A stretch of 28,892 nucleotides of DNA from Bacillus sp. JCM 19058. Lineage in GTDB: Bacteria; Bacillota; Bacilli; Bacillales_H; Bacillaceae_D. The notes below the pieces were generated by a model that was given only the letters and a program-made list of their open reading frames with translations, did no database searches and was not told the DNA's origin. The first letter of the stretch is position 1. Every line of letters begins with the position of its first letter. Position numbers and translations under genes: made by a program. The stretch is taken from contig BAXO01000069.1 in the NCBI GenBank assembly GCA_001310555.1, forward strand, positions 1-28,892, in the 5' to 3' direction. Of the stretch, positions 27,299 to 28,892 are shown one piece after another.

Positions 27299-28589
27299 TT
27301 GGGGAAAAATACAGCAACCATTAAGAAGGCAGTCATTTCATCTACGTTTGCAACGGGGCTTGTACTCGCCGCGCCTCATATTACAGAGGCAGCTCTTGGA
27401 GATCAGACTCTCAGAGTGGGGATGAGTCATTCCGACGTCAAGGAGCTTCAGGATGCACTAACCCCGGGAGGATACTTTACATACGGAACATCAACTGGCT
27501 ACTACGGGGAAATCACGGCAAATGCAGTACGCGAGTTTCAGAGAAAAAAACAATCTCCAAGTCGACGGCATCGCCGGTCCACAAACCTTTGCCGCCCTGC
27601 TTAATCAAGGCTCGGGCTCAAGTTCACCGGCCCAAACAGGTAGCAACAACAATTCATCAAACAGTAGTAACTCAACCGTCCTCCGCAATGGTAGTCGAGG
27701 CGCATCAGTGTCGAGCCTTCAGGAAGAGCTGAAAAAGTTAGGTTACTATACGATGGCCGTTGATGGAATTTATGGTAGTGGTACAACGAGAGCCGTTAGG
27801 GATTTCCAAAGAGCAAACAACCTCCAAGTCGATGGCATCGCCGGACCACAAACCTTTGGAGCTTTGAACAATGGTGGGAATAACTCATCAAATACGGGCT
27901 CAAACTCAGGTTCGAATGGTAACTCTGGCTCAAACTCTTCAGGCAGCTCATCAATCCTTCGCGTTGGCTCAAGTGGGAACGCAGTAACGGATTTGCAAAA
28001 AAAGCTCCGCTCAGCTGGATTCTTCAGTCAAAATCCAACAGGCTACTATGGACAAGATACAGCAACGTCAGTCCGTAATTTTCAGCGTGCGAATAACCTT
28101 TTAGTCGATGGCATCGCCGGCCCGCAAACCTTTGCTAAACTGAATGAAGTTTCAAGCAATCCGCCGGGTTCAAACAGTGGCTCTGGTAATGCAGGCTCAA
28201 CGCCTCCTTCGGGAGGAAGTGGACAAGGTGCGATGATCACGAACCTGATTGCTGAGGCGTCGAAACACATTGGGGTGCCTTATCTTTGGGGCGGAACGTC
28301 GACAAGGGGATTCGATTGCAGCGGCTTTGTGCAATATGTCTTTAACCAACAAAATATTTCGATTTCGCGTACGGTTGCTACACAATGGAATGCAGGAAAA
28401 TCTGTTTCAAAACCTAGTGTAGGTGATGTCGTTTTCTTCGCTACAACATCAAGCAGCCCATCACATAACGGAATCTATATTGGAAATAATAAATTTATTC
28501 ATAGCGGGACGTCTACAGGTGTTACGATCTCCGATATGAATAACAGCTATTGGAAACCGCGCTATCTCGGCGCAAAACGAGTCTACTAA
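27299..28589 (+). CDS. Secreted NlpC/P60 D,L-endopeptidase with three peptidoglycan-binding domains
   Basis: Cell-wall hydrolase of about 430 residues. TTG 27299 follows GAGGAGGA (27284-27291). A signal peptide (IKKAVISSTFATGLVLAAPH, then ITEAALG) leads to three PG_binding_1 domains (residues about 35-100, 125-185, 210-280). Each contains a YG...T..AVR.FQR...NL.VDGIAGPQTF core. Ser/Asn/Gly-rich linkers separate them. The C-terminal NlpC/P60 domain has catalytic Cys in RGFDCSGFVQYVF, His in SPSHNGIYIG and a third polar residue in NKFIHSGTS. It should cut gamma-D-Glu-meso-DAP bonds in stem peptides. An extra A in the seven-A run near 27547 breaks the first repeat. The repeats are also close at DNA level. 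A single-gene unit with its own terminator. Confidence 0.88.
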
Positions 28590-28608
28590 TCGAATCTAGT
28601 TAACTCCA

Positions 28609-28638
28609 CCCCTCATTCATTGCGAATGAGGGGTTTTT
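28609..28638 (+). terminator. Intrinsic terminator after the cell-wall hydrolase
   Basis: CCCCTCATTC (28609-28618) pairs exactly with GAATGAGGGG (28624-28633), with a 5-base loop, followed by TTTTT. It lies 19 bases after the stop codon. Confidence 0.9.
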
Positions 28639-28892
28639 CGGTGTTCCGAGCCCTTGCTTTTTTGAGGGGAGATGAGCTAATAAGTTCAACCAATATTTAG
28701 GCTGATTTACCGCTAGTCGAGAGTTTTAAGTAGATATACAGGGAAGTATGCTTTGTTGAAAGAATGAAGGCTTAACAAAATAAGTGGTACGCTTACTAAG
28801 TATGGATGAGACTTGCCGAAGAGACATATGCCCGAGTCGCTGTCTTCGTCATACTTTGATGCAAAATTAGCTATAAAATCATCATTAAAAGC
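28639..28892. other. Window end, no supported gene
   Basis: About 250 bases. A minus-strand frame runs from the window edge to a stop at 28713 (about 60 codons) and a plus-strand ATG at 28829 opens a frame that leaves the window. Neither shows a recognised motif. Either could be the edge of a gene outside. Confidence 0.25.

Noticed and set aside
1..28892. Programmed frameshifting as the reason for the many broken frames
   Set aside because: Shifts go both ways, hit unrelated genes, and lack conserved slippery site plus stimulator arrangements. Their homopolymer bias fits sequence error better.
28713..28892. Minus-strand open frame at the window edge
   Set aside because: Only about 60 codons with no motif or ribosome site; the evidence is insufficient for a gene call.
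1..28892. CRISPR arrays, tRNA or rRNA genes, prophage genes
   Set aside because: No regularly spaced repeats, no cloverleaf or rRNA-like segments, and no phage structural or integrase genes were found by reading.

Overview
The window looks like a chromosomal segment from a member of the Bacillaceae (Firmicutes). Supporting signs are a ComK-type competence regulator, strong AGGAGG-type ribosome binding sites with GTG and TTG starts, YknXYZ-, LplB/YtcP/YtcQ- and YwrB/YwrA-like gene sets, and a long palindromic intergenic repeat of a kind common in Bacillus. No rRNA, tRNA or CRISPR array was seen.

A dominant property is that almost every gene longer than about 700 bases is broken by one to four single-base reading-frame shifts. 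I count about 35 in 28.9 kb. Many sit in A or T runs of 6 to 9, in both directions (one base lost or one gained), and each shifted segment continues the same conserved protein. This is the signature of consensus error, so I annotate such genes as single CDS spanning the shifts and give approximate shift positions. True pseudogenes are called only where whole domains are missing.

Layout. (1) 1-3255: MacAB/YknXYZ-like efflux operon (adaptor cut by the window edge, ATPase, permease), followed by the tail of a second FtsX-type permease. (2) 3256-8433: an unassigned gap, an RsgA-type ribosome assembly GTPase, an exported two-domain rhodanese, a small sigma-70 factor with an unknown 71-aa gene facing comK, and a HAD phosphatase. 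(3) 8848-12354: an orphan phnC ATPase, an ArsR regulator paired with an AHSA1/SRPBCC protein, a small membrane protein, repeats and a VOC-fold protein. (4) 12588-25505: a carbohydrate locus with a beta-propeller glycosidase and a GH29 alpha-L-fucosidase (minus strand), a membrane-bound AraC-type sensor-regulator (minus), then LplB-YtcP-YtcQ-type importer, ROK regulator and Cys-type sulfatase (plus). An IS3-type remnant and the tail of a second sulfatase follow. (5) 25588-26808: a perfect palindrome and a split two-gene chromate transporter. (6) 27299-28589: a secreted NlpC/P60 cell-wall hydrolase with three peptidoglycan-binding repeats.

Region 4 is the most interesting. Transporter, sensor-regulator, fucosidase, second glycosidase and sulfatase together suggest uptake and intracellular dismantling of a sulfated, fucose-containing oligosaccharide, for example from fucoidan or a sulfated host or plant glycan. 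Neither glycosidase nor the sulfatase shows an export signal, which fits import of pre-cut oligosaccharides. The substrate is an inference. A second sulfatase appears to have been lost by IS-linked deletion at the right end of the locus.
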